64,000 bases of DNA, from positions 4,464,001 to 4,528,000 of the forward strand of contig NZ_JABRVS010000001.1 in NCBI RefSeq assembly GCF_013248905.1, written 5' to 3'. Below, piece by piece: positions 54,139-63,068 of this stretch. The DNA comes from Shewanella sp. VB17 (lineage in GTDB: Bacteria; Pseudomonadota; Gammaproteobacteria; Enterobacterales; Shewanellaceae). The notes beneath the pieces were generated by a model that was given only the letters and a program-made list of their open reading frames with translations, had not been told where the DNA came from and searched no databases. Position 1 is the first letter of the stretch; the number at the start of each line of letters is the position of its first letter. The translations under genes were made by a program, and so were the position numbers.

Positions 54139-55963
54139 TCAATTGCTCTTCTAACCATGATTGCCAAGGTAATAACTTGGCCTTCTGTGTGAATTCCTGC
54201 TGAATGTCATCATCCAGCTGATTAAATATCGACCAAATATGTAATACTGATTCAAACTTTGTTTGATCTTGTTTGACTAACCAAACAGCTAGCGCTTCAT
54301 GGCTAGGTTCATCAAACCTCATCCATAATAATAATTCAGGTATCACTGTAACTAGCTGACTATGTCTTAAATATGGGGGCACTTTCTTTATAATCAACTG
54401 CCCAAGACGAATAGTTACTTCAATTCCTAATTTTCTTAATAGTTGTTCTCTTTCATCTAAAGTATTAAGCCAGTCATTGTCAATTTTAATTGAAACAGGC
54501 ATCAACAAGGGCTGGCTAATCAGTCCATCTGCAATTTTACCTAAAATATCTCTCTTTTTAAGCCATTTTGCAACGTCATCTATGACTAACAAAGACAAAT
54601 GTTCACCTTCAACACGCACCCAGTATTTACTGGCTAACACCGGAGGCATTTGACTCGTTAAACGATTATCTGGCGCATCATTCTTAACATCGTCGGTCTT
54701 TAACAATCGTGTATAAGAGGCTATTGCGCTTGCTGAAGGTAGCTCAACTTGAGCACGTGCAGAATATTGACCTCCTCTTGAATATTCAGACTCTAAATGT
54801 GATTCACCTGATAAGCCACTATCTTTACTCTTTAGTGCACTCTTTGAATGTGTTAAGTAACCAGGGGAGTTGGTTTCAGCAACTTGTCTTTCAGGTACCG
54901 TTTGTTTATGCCAATCATCTTGAATATCATGCTCTTTGTTCTCGTTAGGAGCGTCGATTGAAGTGCGTGCCACTTGCATCAAAGCCGATTGCAATGCTTG
55001 TAGAATGTAGTCATGCACATAACGACTTTGATGAAATCTAACCTCATGCTTTGCAGGGTGGACATTCACATCGACTTGATGGGGATCGACCTCTAACATC
55101 AACACGTAACTTGCTTGTTCACCGGTTCCATGTTCAGCAAAAGCTTGCCTCACCGCATGGTTCACCAATCTGTCACGGATCAAACGGCCATTGACATAAA
55201 AAAATTGAGTGTCACTCGCAGGAGCAGTAAAAAAAGGGGATTGGATGTATCCACTCAGTTTAAGCCCTTCATGATGACAATCAATCTCAATTGCTTGTTC
55301 AGCAAAAGCCTTACCACTAATTTGAGCTAAACGGATTAAATATTGATCTTGAGTACTGACTGGACGATAGTGACGAACTTGCTTGCCATTATGTTTTAAA
55401 GAGAAATGGATCTCTGGCTTGACCAAAGCAATACGTTTAAGCCATTCATCAATATGAGTAAACTCAGTTTTATCGCTTTTAATGAAACGTCTTCTTGCTG
55501 GAGTATTAAAAAATAAATCGACAGCCTCTATTGTCGTCCCCTCAGGATGCGCAGCAGGGATAACCTTAACAGCCATATCAGAACCTTCGGCATAAGCTTG
55601 CCAAGCTTCACTTTGATCTGCTGTTCGCGACGTTAAAGTCAGTCGAGAAACAGAACTAATACTTGCTAGCGCCTCACCACGGAATCCGAAGCTTAAAATG
55701 GCGCTCAAGTCATCTAAAGTACTGAGTTTAGAAGTCGCATGTCTAGACAGCGCCAAGGCCAATTCAGATTTAGGGATCCCGACACCATTGTCTTGTATTT
55801 TAATCAGCTTACTACCACCTTTATCGATCTCAATATCGATACGGGTAGCACCTGCATCCAAGCTATTTTCAACTAACTCCTTAATCACTGAAGCTGGCCG
55901 TTCAACCACTTCACCTGCCGCTATTTGATTTGCTAATTGTGGAGACAGTATCTGTATTGTCAT
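54131..55963 (-). CDS. mutL: DNA mismatch repair protein MutL
   Basis: A 610-residue protein with the N-terminal GHKL ATPase: 'ELVENSLDAGAT', 'IQDNGVGIPK', 'RHATSKLSTLDDL' and 'GFRGEALASI'. A variable linker spans about 330-410 and a C-terminal dimerisation domain follows. No metal-binding endonuclease motif (DQHAxxER) is seen, consistent with MutH-dependent MutL of gammaproteobacteria. Confidence 0.97.
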   Translation of the reverse strand: MTIQILSPQLANQIAAGEVVERPASVIKELVENSLDAGATRIDIEIDKGGSKLIKIQDNGVGIPKSELALALSRHATSKLSTLDDLSAILSFGFRGEALASISSVSRLTLTSRTADQSEAWQAYAEGSDMAVKVIPAAHPEGTTIEAVDLFFNTPARRRFIKSDKTEFTHIDEWLKRIALVKPEIHFSLKHNGKQVRHYRPVSTQDQYLIRLAQISGKAFAEQAIEIDCHHEGLKLSGYIQSPFFTAPASDTQFFYVNGRLIRDRLVNHAVRQAFAEHGTGEQASYVLMLEVDPHQVDVNVHPAKHEVRFHQSRYVHDYILQALQSALMQVARTSIDAPNENKEHDIQDDWHKQTVPERQVAETNSPGYLTHSKSALKSKDSGLSGESHLESEYSRGGQYSARAQVELPSASAIASYTRLLKTDDVKNDAPDNRLTSQMPPVLASKYWVRVEGEHLSLLVIDDVAKWLKKRDILGKIADGLISQPLLMPVSIKIDNDWLNTLDEREQLLRKLGIEVTIRLGQLIIKKVPPYLRHSQLVTVIPELLLWMRFDEPSHEALAVWLVKQDQTKFESVLHIWSIFNQLDDDIQQEFTQKAKLLPWQSWLEEQLSD

Positions 55964-56022
55964 ATTTGTTTAATCTTGAATAATAAGCTTAAGCTACAAA
56001 ATATCACTCATCCTATAGCAAA

Positions 56023-57342
56023 CTAGGCTTTAGGGATAACCAACTTCTGCCCAATTTTTAGAATATTTGACTTTAGGCCGTTAGCGCGCTTAATACTGGC
56101 AATCGATATGTGATATTTGTTCGCTATCACTGACAAAGATTCTCCACTGCGAACATGATGTTTAAATGACCCTTTATTGGCCATTAAAGAGCCCACCGGT
56201 GGGTTGGACTCAAAATATTTGAGCACCCCTTTATACACAGCACTCGCTATATTATTTTGATGATCTCGCTGCGATAATAACCTTTCTTCTTTATAGTTCG
56301 AAATAAAGCCAGTCTCGACCAAAATAGAAGGGATATCAGGTGACTTAAGTACTGCGAAACTCGCTGATTCAGGTTTGTATTTATGCAACTTGGTCACGGT
56401 ACCTAAATTTGACAATACATCTCCCGCAATATTATGACTAATGGCCATAGAGCGGTCCATAGACATGTCAAGCAAGGTCATCGCTAAATATTGTTCATTA
56501 TCCGTATTTTGTATTATCTCACCAGCACCACCCAACAACTCTGAATGTTTTTCTTTATGCTCAAGCCAACGACCTATCTCACTATTCGCCCTTTTCATGG
56601 ATAGCACCCACACAGAGGCTCCTCTAGGCTGAGGAGAGGTAAATGCATCAGCATGGATCGATATCAACAGGTCTGCTTTACTATTACGTGCAATTTCAGA
56701 TCGCTTATTCAAATTAACAAAATAATCTCCAGAGCGAGTCATTACTGCCTTCATACCAGGAGTGGCATTTATTTTCGCCTCTACTTTCTTGGCTATCTGT
56801 AATACAACTTGTTTTTCATAAATACCTGATGGTCCAATAGAGCCAGGATCATCACCACCATGTCCAGCATCAATCGCAACGATAACATCCCTAAGTTCAG
56901 TTTTAGGTTGGTTTATTTTAATCATTTGCTGAGATCCACTACCATCAAGATCGACAACAAGTCGATTACCATATGGAGCCGTTGGAGACAAAGAAAATAA
57001 ACTCGATTTAACTGGTTTAGTGAGGTCAATAACCAGTCTTAGCGTCCCTTTTGATGGTGGTTGACTGATACGGACTCTTTTAATTAATTTACTGTTATTG
57101 GTCAACTTAGCAAGATTTATCGGTGTCGAAGTGCTTTTTAGATCGACCACCAAACGATAAGGATTTGTTAATAAAAAATGGGTGAAATTAGGTGCCTCAC
57201 TTAAATCAAAAACGACTCGAGTTGACTCTGGAGCAGCCCAAATTCGTACTCCACCTAATTGATTGGCGCTATGAACAAAAAAAGATGAACATAACGTCAT
57301 CAAGCATAATAAACATTGTAAAATCGACGCTGTTTTTATCAT
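56023..57342 (-). CDS. amiB: N-acetylmuramoyl-L-alanine amidase AmiB-like, with AMIN and LysM domains
   Basis: A 439-residue periplasmic cell-wall amidase. Signal peptide at about 1-26, AMIN localisation domain at about 28-130 ('GGVRIWAAPESTRVVFDLSEAP'), Amidase_3 domain at about 150-375 with zinc ligands in 'VIAIDAGHGGDDPGSIG' (His), 'YEKQVVLQIA' (Glu) and 'LISIHADAF' (His), and one C-terminal LysM ('HHVRSGESLSVIANKYHIS'). It cleaves septal peptidoglycan during division. It starts 2 bases after tsaE. AmiB in E. coli lacks LysM; the LysM form is usual in Shewanella/Vibrio. Confidence 0.94.
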   Translation of the reverse strand: MIKTASILQCLLCLMTLCSSFFVHSANQLGGVRIWAAPESTRVVFDLSEAPNFTHFLLTNPYRLVVDLKSTSTPINLAKLTNNSKLIKRVRISQPPSKGTLRLVIDLTKPVKSSLFSLSPTAPYGNRLVVDLDGSGSQQMIKINQPKTELRDVIVAIDAGHGGDDPGSIGPSGIYEKQVVLQIAKKVEAKINATPGMKAVMTRSGDYFVNLNKRSEIARNSKADLLISIHADAFTSPQPRGASVWVLSMKRANSEIGRWLEHKEKHSELLGGAGEIIQNTDNEQYLAMTLLDMSMDRSMAISHNIAGDVLSNLGTVTKLHKYKPESASFAVLKSPDIPSILVETGFISNYKEERLLSQRDHQNNIASAVYKGVLKYFESNPPVGSLMANKGSFKHHVRSGESLSVIANKYHISIASIKRANGLKSNILKIGQKLVIPKA

Positions 57343-57344
57343 TG

Positions 57345-57803
57345 TTATTTGAATTTACTTAGTAGCAATTGCCCTTTTTCGGAGCCTGAAGTGATTTCCA
57401 CTTCACGACTTTCATCGACATATTTGATGTGGCAGCTAATATCAGCCTCAGGTATGAGTCCATGACCACGATCTGGCCATTCGACAATGCAAATACTTTT
57501 CTCGGTGAAATAATCCCTGATCCCCATAAACTCTAATTCTTCAGGATCGCTTAATCGATAAAGATCAAAATGATATAAATCTACACCACAGAGTTCATAG
57601 GGTTCAACCAAAGCATAAGTAGGGCTCTTCACCGTCCCCTTGTGACCAAATGCTTGAATCAACCCTCGACTGAAGGTTGTTTTCCCCGCCCCAAGCTCAC
57701 CCGAAAGGTTTAAGATCAAGGGCGGTGTTATGATTGCCGCTATTCGCTGACCTAACTCAACTGTATCCAGTTCATTATCCAAGTAGACTTTAATTGGTGT
57801 CAT
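57345..57803 (-). CDS. tsaE: tRNA threonylcarbamoyladenosine biosynthesis ATPase TsaE
   Basis: A 152-residue P-loop ATPase (E. coli TsaE has 153), with Walker A 'LSGELGAGKTTFSRGL', 'KSPTYALVEPY', 'DLYRLSDPEELEFMGIRDYF' and 'CIVEWPDRG'. It supports t6A synthesis by TsaB-TsaD. I start at the ATG at 57803; a longer frame to 57887 is not needed for the fold and has no ribosome site I can see. The nnrE gene that precedes it in E. coli is not present upstream. Confidence 0.94.
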   Translation of the reverse strand: MTPIKVYLDNELDTVELGQRIAAIITPPLILNLSGELGAGKTTFSRGLIQAFGHKGTVKSPTYALVEPYELCGVDLYHFDLYRLSDPEELEFMGIRDYFTEKSICIVEWPDRGHGLIPEADISCHIKYVDESREVEITSGSEKGQLLLSKFK

Positions 57804-58250
57804 GATATCTATTCTTAAAACGCTAACGTTAATTTTAACTTGTAACTTTATATCAAATAGCTTATTAGCTAAACAGCTTTCACTCAATTACAGTAAAACT
57901 TTACCAGATGTCTAAATATTATTAACTAAGTGTTTAAAATATACCTCTACAATGCCCTAAAATCCCCCCCTCACCTTCAAAGACTATTTCATTACATGAT
58001 GCTAGTGCAGGTTGTGAAAGTTGCAGACTTGTGTTCTCAATGGCAGCATACTTTTATTTATTGGTATAAATATCCAATTATGCAGCAAGCTGCTTGCCAC
58101 TTTTATGCAAGTTATAGTCAATCTATCCTTGATAATTACAAACTATCAAGCGTAGTTATTCAGAGCTTAGATTCGTAAAAAGGAACAAATATTACTACAC
58201 TTACTCAAAGGGAACAAATTTTGACCTAATGATTAAACTGGAGCATATGG
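57804..58250. other. 447-base intergenic region upstream of tsaE
   Basis: This is where queG and nnrE stand in E. coli. Only a low-quality plus-strand frame (57930-58178), without a clear ribosome site and with unprotein-like composition, is present. No remnant of either gene is recognised by eye. Confidence 0.45.
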
Positions 58251-58418
58251 ATGAAGCTCTTTACCTTGATAATTTTAGCACTGTGTTTGTTGATGGTTAG
58301 TCTACCATTGCAATCAAATATTTTAATACAGGCATTGTTACTAGTTTGTGTTATTTTAGTTGTTATTGGAATATACAAAGCCATTATTCAATTAAATGAT
58401 GACAAAGATCTTCACTAA
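58251..58418 (+). CDS. Small two-helix membrane protein, 55 residues
   Basis: The ATG at 58251 has GGAG 7 bases upstream and opens a 55-residue frame ending TAA at 58416-58418. It encodes two hydrophobic segments, 'LFTLIILALCLLMVSLPL' and 'ILIQALLLVCVILVVIGIY', followed by a short charged tail ending 'NDDKDLH'. No named family is recognised. The ribosome site and helix pattern support a real gene; the function is unknown. Confidence 0.6.
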   Translation: MKLFTLIILALCLLMVSLPLQSNILIQALLLVCVILVVIGIYKAIIQLNDDKDLH

Positions 58419-58669
58419 AATCACGCTAATGACAGGCACAAACTTTAGCTATCGTATGCCCACTCAATAAAATTGACACGATTTTATTGTTAACTATGAG
58501 TATGTTAACTTAATATCAGTAAAATAAATTACAATTAAAAAATCAATAGAGTACTTTTATAAAACAGACTTTAAATGTTGATGTGTTTGAGCAAGATGTG
58601 TTTTAAATACGATTCAACTATTGTTAAGCGTTAAACTTAGCTAATTTTTTCGTAAATTTACATGTGATT

Positions 58670-58745
58670 TGGAGCGACATATCGGGTTCGAACCGATGAC
58701 CTATACCTTGGCAAGGTATCGCTCTACCAACTGAGCTAATGTCGC
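58670..58745 (-). tRNA. tRNA-Gly (GCC), copy 1
   Basis: A 76-base tRNA with acceptor stem GCGACAT/ATGTCGC, D-arm AGCTCAGTTGGTAGAGC, anticodon loop CTTGCCAAG (anticodon GCC, Gly), T-arm GGTTCGAACCC-like 'CGGTTCGAACCCG', U73 and encoded CCA. Confidence 0.97.
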
Positions 58746-58765
58746 ATCATTTTTTACATTAAATT

Positions 58766-58868
58766 TGGACCGAATCTACCTTTAATAAAAAGTTAGATCG
58801 AACCGATGATCTATGCCTTGGTAAAGGAATTCAATCAACACTTGCAAAAACAACTGAACTTATGTCGC
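58766..58868 (-). pseudogene. Decayed tRNA-Gly copy A
   Basis: Keeps the acceptor end (ATGTCGC), part of the T-arm (TCGAACCGATGA) and the region around the anticodon, but has insertions in the D-arm and anticodon side and a changed 3' acceptor strand, so it cannot fold as a tRNA. Confidence 0.7.
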
Positions 58869-58887
58869 ATTATTTTTACATTAAATT

Positions 58888-58963
58888 TGGAGCGACATAT
58901 CGGGTTCGAACCGATGACCTATACCTTGGCAAGGTATCGCTCTACCAACTGAGCTAATGTCGC
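58888..58963 (-). tRNA. tRNA-Gly (GCC), copy 2
   Basis: Identical in sequence to copy 1 over its 76 bases, with anticodon GCC and encoded CCA. Confidence 0.97.
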
Positions 58964-58983
58964 ATCATTTTTTACATTAAATT

Positions 58984-59086
58984 TGGACCGAATCTACCTT
59001 AAATAAAAAGTGTCTTCGAGCCGATGATCTATACCTTGTCAAAGGTAAGGTATCAACACTTGAAAAAATAACTGAACTAATGTCGC
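58984..59086 (-). pseudogene. Decayed tRNA-Gly copy B
   Basis: Duplicate of copy A with small differences: retains TTCGAGCCGATGATCTATACC and the acceptor start but has lost pairing in the other arms. Confidence 0.7.
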
Positions 59087-59105
59087 ATTATTTTTACATT
59101 AAATT

Positions 59106-59181
59106 TGGAGCGACATATCGGGTTCGAACCGATGACCTATACCTTGGCAAGGTATCGCTCTACCAACTGAGCTAATGTCGC
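59106..59181 (-). tRNA. tRNA-Gly (GCC), copy 3
   Basis: Identical to copies 1 and 2; anticodon GCC, encoded CCA. Starts the third 218-base period, after which the decayed copy is missing. Confidence 0.97.
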
Positions 59182-59204
59182 TTATATTTTTATAACTTTA
59201 AACT

Positions 59205-59280
59205 TGGAGCGACATATCGGGTTCGAACCGATGACCTATACCTTGGCAAGGTATCGCTCTACCAACTGAGCTAATGTCGC
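59205..59280 (-). tRNA. tRNA-Gly (GCC), copy 4
   Basis: Identical tRNA, separated from copy 3 by only 23 bases. Nearest the orn gene, so probably first in the tRNA transcript. The cluster position next to orn matches glyVXY in E. coli. Confidence 0.97.
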
Positions 59281-59452
59281 TTTAATTTCCAACAATGCAA
59301 TCAATCATCGAAATGAAGGCCTTACAGCAACCTTTTATCAACACATATCTTGCATTGCAACTTTAATCTTTGCCAGCAGTAAAGTTGAGGCCGCATTATA
59401 TGAGAATTTCATATTGCTGCAACCCCTTCTTGAAAATAAAATGACTGATTGG

Positions 59453-59998
59453 TTAAATTTTAAATACTTTTGCTCGATAATACTGCAACTCAGCAATTGA
59501 TTCCTGAATATCTATCAAAGCTTTATGGGTGCCAAGCTTGGTAAAGCCGTTCACACTGTCTGGATCCCAGCGACGAACAAGCTCTTTTACTGTACTTACA
59601 TCTATATTCCGATAATGAAAAAAATCTTCCAGCTCCCGCATGTAAAGAGTCATAAAACGACGATCTTGTCCAACACTGTTCCCACACATAGGAGAAGAGC
59701 CCTTAGTAACATACTTAGAAAGAAACTCAATAGTCATAGCAACAGCTTGATCTTCGTTATATTTACTAGAACGTACTCTATCAATTAAACCTGACTCACC
59801 ATGATGTTTTTTATTCCAATCATCCATTTTGGCAAGCTGAGCATCAGATTGATGAACAGCAATAGTAGGCCCTTCTGCGAGTATATTCAGTTCTTTATCT
59901 GTCACTATAGTTGCAATCTCAATAATTCTCTCGATGTCAGGCTCAAGCCCTGTCATTTCCAAATCGACCCAAATGAGATTGTTTGCATCTGCAGCCAT
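59453..59998 (-). CDS. orn: Oligoribonuclease
   Basis: A 181-residue DEDDh exonuclease that clears 2-5 nt RNA, including pGpG. The catalytic acids are in 'LIWVDLEMTGLEPD' (D, E), 'MCGNSVGQDRRFM' (D) and 'HKALIDIQESI' (His, D). Length equals E. coli Orn. Confidence 0.97.
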   Translation of the reverse strand: MAADANNLIWVDLEMTGLEPDIERIIEIATIVTDKELNILAEGPTIAVHQSDAQLAKMDDWNKKHHGESGLIDRVRSSKYNEDQAVAMTIEFLSKYVTKGSSPMCGNSVGQDRRFMTLYMRELEDFFHYRNIDVSTVKELVRRWDPDSVNGFTKLGTHKALIDIQESIAELQYYRAKVFKI

Positions 59999-60109
59999 AA
60001 ATCTGCCTTTTTCCCTGTTTGCCTAAATTCAGGCTTTTTTGTTTAAGACCGTGTATCATACTGCTTTTTTAAGTTACACAAAATCACCTTATTAAACGAT
60101 GACAAAACT

Positions 60110-61168
60110 TTGAGTAAAAAGAAACCCCTAAGTCAAGGTCAGCGACGCCGAATGCGGGCCAATCAAGAAAAAAGACTTCAGCGGCACGATTCAGGTAACA
60201 GTACCCCTGAATTACAGGATAGTTCACTTGGGCCAGAACAGCTCGGAACTGTTATATCTCGTTTTGGCCAACACGCCGATATAGAAACTGAATTAGCTCA
60301 AATTGTACGCTGCAATATGCGGCGAAACATTCAAAGTTTAGTGACTGGCGACAAAGTTGTGGTCCGACTTTCAAAAGATACTGATACCGGTATCGCAGGA
60401 GTCGTAGAGGCTGTTCACCCTCGCCATTCCTCACTTTCTCGACCAGATATCTATGACGGCATTAAGATCATAGCATCTAATATTGACCAAATATTGGTTG
60501 TTTCTTCTGTCGTCCCAAGCTTCACAACACAGATTATCGATCGCTATCTTGTCGCTGCAGAAGACACCCATATCGCTCCTGTAATTATTTTAAATAAAAT
60601 TGATTTAATTTCTCCAGAAGAGGAAGATTCAATAGAAGAAGCCCTTCAACGATATCGTGACATTGGTTATCAAGTGTTGAAAGTGAGCAGTAAAACAGGT
60701 GAGGGTGTTGAGCAAATAAAGGCACTACTCAACGAAAATGTTAGCGTATTTGTCGGTCAATCTGGAGTGGGTAAATCTTCACTGATTAATTCAATGATGC
60801 CCGATGCTGAACTCGTTATCGGTGATGTGTCAACAAACTCAGGATTAGGACAACATACAACCACGACAGCAAAATTACTCCATTTTGCCAGTGGTGGTGA
60901 TCTTATTGACTCTCCTGGAGTGCGAGAATTTGCCTTGTGGCATCTCCCTGCTGAGCGTGTAGGTTGGTGTTTTATTGAGTTTCGTGACTATTTAGGTACC
61001 TGTAAATTCAGAGATTGTAAACACAAGACAGATCCTGGCTGTGCTATAACTCAAGCATTTAAAGAAGGTAAAATTGCCGAAGATAGGTATAACAATTATC
61101 ACAAAATCATCTCAACATTACATGAACAACGTCACGCTCGACATTTTATAGCTGACACTGACAATTAA
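60110..61168 (+). CDS. rsgA: Ribosome small-subunit GTPase RsgA
   Basis: A 352-residue circularly permuted GTPase: G4 'NKIDL' comes before G1 'GQSGVGKSSLIN' and G3 'DSPGVREF'. An OB fold precedes it, and a zinc site (Cys in 'CKFRDCKH' and 'DPGCAI') follows. It finishes 30S assembly. The start is a TTG at 60110, giving the usual 'SKKKPLSQGQRRRMRANQ' N-terminus; an ATG 11 bases before is out of frame. Confidence 0.95.
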   Translation: MSKKKPLSQGQRRRMRANQEKRLQRHDSGNSTPELQDSSLGPEQLGTVISRFGQHADIETELAQIVRCNMRRNIQSLVTGDKVVVRLSKDTDTGIAGVVEAVHPRHSSLSRPDIYDGIKIIASNIDQILVVSSVVPSFTTQIIDRYLVAAEDTHIAPVIILNKIDLISPEEEDSIEEALQRYRDIGYQVLKVSSKTGEGVEQIKALLNENVSVFVGQSGVGKSSLINSMMPDAELVIGDVSTNSGLGQHTTTTAKLLHFASGGDLIDSPGVREFALWHLPAERVGWCFIEFRDYLGTCKFRDCKHKTDPGCAITQAFKEGKIAEDRYNNYHKIISTLHEQRHARHFIADTDN

Positions 61169-61202
61169 AATAGACTAATAATATCAATGGGAAAATAGCA
61201 AA

Positions 61203-62066
61203 GTGGATAAAGTAAAAATTTCGCTGCAATACATGATGCCAAAACATTTAGTATCACGTATTGTAGGTAAATTAGCTGCAGCAGAAATGGGGAAAATCAC
61301 CACTGCTGCAATCACATGGTTTATCAAGCAATATAATGTCGATATGAATGATGCGGACCAGAGCTCGCCCGCTGCATATCGCACTTTTAATGATTTTTTT
61401 ACTCGTTCACTCAAACCTGGTATCCGCCCGATATCAAAAGATAAAGATTATATTGTTCATCCTGTTGATGGTGCTGTTAGCCAATGTGGTGCAATAAACA
61501 ATGGCCAAATATTTCAAGCTAAAGGTCATGAATATTCATCACTTGCCTTGTTAGGTGGTCGCGCTGATGATGCGAAAAGGTTTGAAAATGGTGATTTCGC
61601 TACTATCTACCTAGCTCCAAAGGATTACCACAGAATTCACATGCCAATCAAAGGTACTTTATCGAAAATGACCTATATACCCGGTGAGCTTTTCTCGGTA
61701 AATCCCTTAACTGCCGAGAATGTTCCTGGGCTATTTGCCAGAAATGAGCGCGTAGTGGCGATTTTTGAAACTGAGATAGGGCCAGTTGCTATGGTACTTG
61801 TCGGCGCGACAATTGTAGCCAGTATAGCAACCGTTTGGGCTGGGACTGTGACACCACCAACAGGAAAGAAAGTCTGTAGCTGGGAATATCCGACAACAGG
61901 TCCAGATGCTCTGACCTTAGACAAAGGTGATGAAATGGGGAGCTTTAAGCTAGGTAGCACTGTAGTCATGTTATTTGCTGAAGATGCATTAAATCAATTT
62001 GCCGATGGCGTTACGCCAAAAGCTGTCACTCGAATGGGCCAACTATTCGCCAAAATTCAACATTAA
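61203..62066 (+). CDS. psd: Phosphatidylserine decarboxylase proenzyme
   Basis: A 287-residue enzyme that makes phosphatidylethanolamine in the inner membrane. Self-cleavage occurs within 'FKLGSTVVMLF' (Gly-Ser, giving the pyruvoyl group), and 'HPVDGAVSQ' and 'YHRIHMPIKG' carry the Asp and His of the triad. The start is GTG. It directly follows rsgA, as in E. coli. Confidence 0.96.
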   Translation: MDKVKISLQYMMPKHLVSRIVGKLAAAEMGKITTAAITWFIKQYNVDMNDADQSSPAAYRTFNDFFTRSLKPGIRPISKDKDYIVHPVDGAVSQCGAINNGQIFQAKGHEYSSLALLGGRADDAKRFENGDFATIYLAPKDYHRIHMPIKGTLSKMTYIPGELFSVNPLTAENVPGLFARNERVVAIFETEIGPVAMVLVGATIVASIATVWAGTVTPPTGKKVCSWEYPTTGPDALTLDKGDEMGSFKLGSTVVMLFAEDALNQFADGVTPKAVTRMGQLFAKIQH

Positions 62067-62941
62067 TGTCCCAAGCAGATCACCATAAGCAATCTGGTTT
62101 AGTCGAATTACATACCGCTGTGTTGCTATTTGGTGGCACAGCACTCTTTTCGAAGCTGATCCCACTCAGTGCCCTCGATATTACTTTATTACGCTGTATT
62201 GTCGCCTCCTTTGTCTTAGCATTGATTGTTAAAGTGAGCAAAAAACAATTACGGCTCAATGCCACAAAAGATTACTTTATTGCAGCAGGTCTGGGTATTA
62301 TCGTTAGCTTACATTGGGTCACATATTTTGCTTCAATGCAGCTCTCGTCGGTGGCTATTGGTATGATAGCTTTCTTTACTTATCCTGTGATGACTGTGCT
62401 AATTGAACCCATTGTTACTGGTCATCATATAAAAAAAGTCGATATGATAAGTGCCACCATTGTACTGCTTGGGGTCATACTGCTCATTCCTGAAGCAAAT
62501 TTAGGCAATAATGTAACGCTAGGCATAGCAATGGGGATGTTATCCGCTGTATTTTTTACTGCACGTAACTTACTACATAAAAAATATTTTTCTGCCTATT
62601 CGGGCACTAAAGCCATGTTCTATCAAACCAGTGTTGCTGTACTATTTCTTGCACCTTGGCAGACTATTGAACCTGCTCAAATAACGCAGCATATTTGGTG
62701 GTTAATACTTTTACTTGGTGTCGTGTTTACCGCAATCCCTCACGCCTTATTTACCGCTTCACTGAGACATTTAAGTGCTAAAACAGTGAGTTTAGTGTCT
62801 TGCCTTCAGCCTTTTTACGGGTCGATGTTAGCTTTACTCTTTTTAGGGGAAAATCTGGATATGAAAACAGCAATAGGCGGAATACTAGTGGTTGCTACCG
62901 CGATATTTGAGACTCGAAAAAACAGAAAAAAAGCAACGTAA
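62066..62941 (+). CDS. DMT/EamA-family transporter
   Basis: A 291-residue protein with about ten membrane helices in two EamA halves ('AVLLFGGTALFSKLIPL', 'SSVAIGMIAFFTYPVMTVLIEPI', 'AIPHALFTASLRHLSAKTVSLVSCLQPFYGSMLALLFLGE', in blocks). Such proteins export amino acids or other metabolites; the substrate is unknown. The ATG overlaps the last base of the psd stop codon, so it was inserted into the psd-mscM unit found in E. coli. Confidence 0.85.
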   Translation: MSQADHHKQSGLVELHTAVLLFGGTALFSKLIPLSALDITLLRCIVASFVLALIVKVSKKQLRLNATKDYFIAAGLGIIVSLHWVTYFASMQLSSVAIGMIAFFTYPVMTVLIEPIVTGHHIKKVDMISATIVLLGVILLIPEANLGNNVTLGIAMGMLSAVFFTARNLLHKKYFSAYSGTKAMFYQTSVAVLFLAPWQTIEPAQITQHIWWLILLLGVVFTAIPHALFTASLRHLSAKTVSLVSCLQPFYGSMLALLFLGENLDMKTAIGGILVVATAIFETRKNRKKAT

Positions 62942-63068
62942 AAATCAAACGACACCAACACGATAACCCGCATTTTTATTAAATTTATTTGAAATTAAAA
63001 TTTCGCGATATCAATCTTTCATTTTATTGGTAATATACATTACTCGATCTCTAAACAAGCATCAGTTT

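Larger units (their letters stand above)
58670..59105. repeat. Two tandem 218-bp units, each tRNA-Gly plus a decayed tRNA copy
   Basis: Intact tRNAs start at 58670, 58888 and 59106, a spacing of exactly 218 bases, and the decayed copies are both 103 bases long. The units 58670-58887 and 58888-59105 therefore arose by tandem duplication, with some later point changes. Confidence 0.85.

Noticed and set aside
57930..58178. 82-codon plus-strand frame upstream of the small membrane protein
   Set aside because: No ribosome site and a sequence typical of chance translation of AT-rich DNA.
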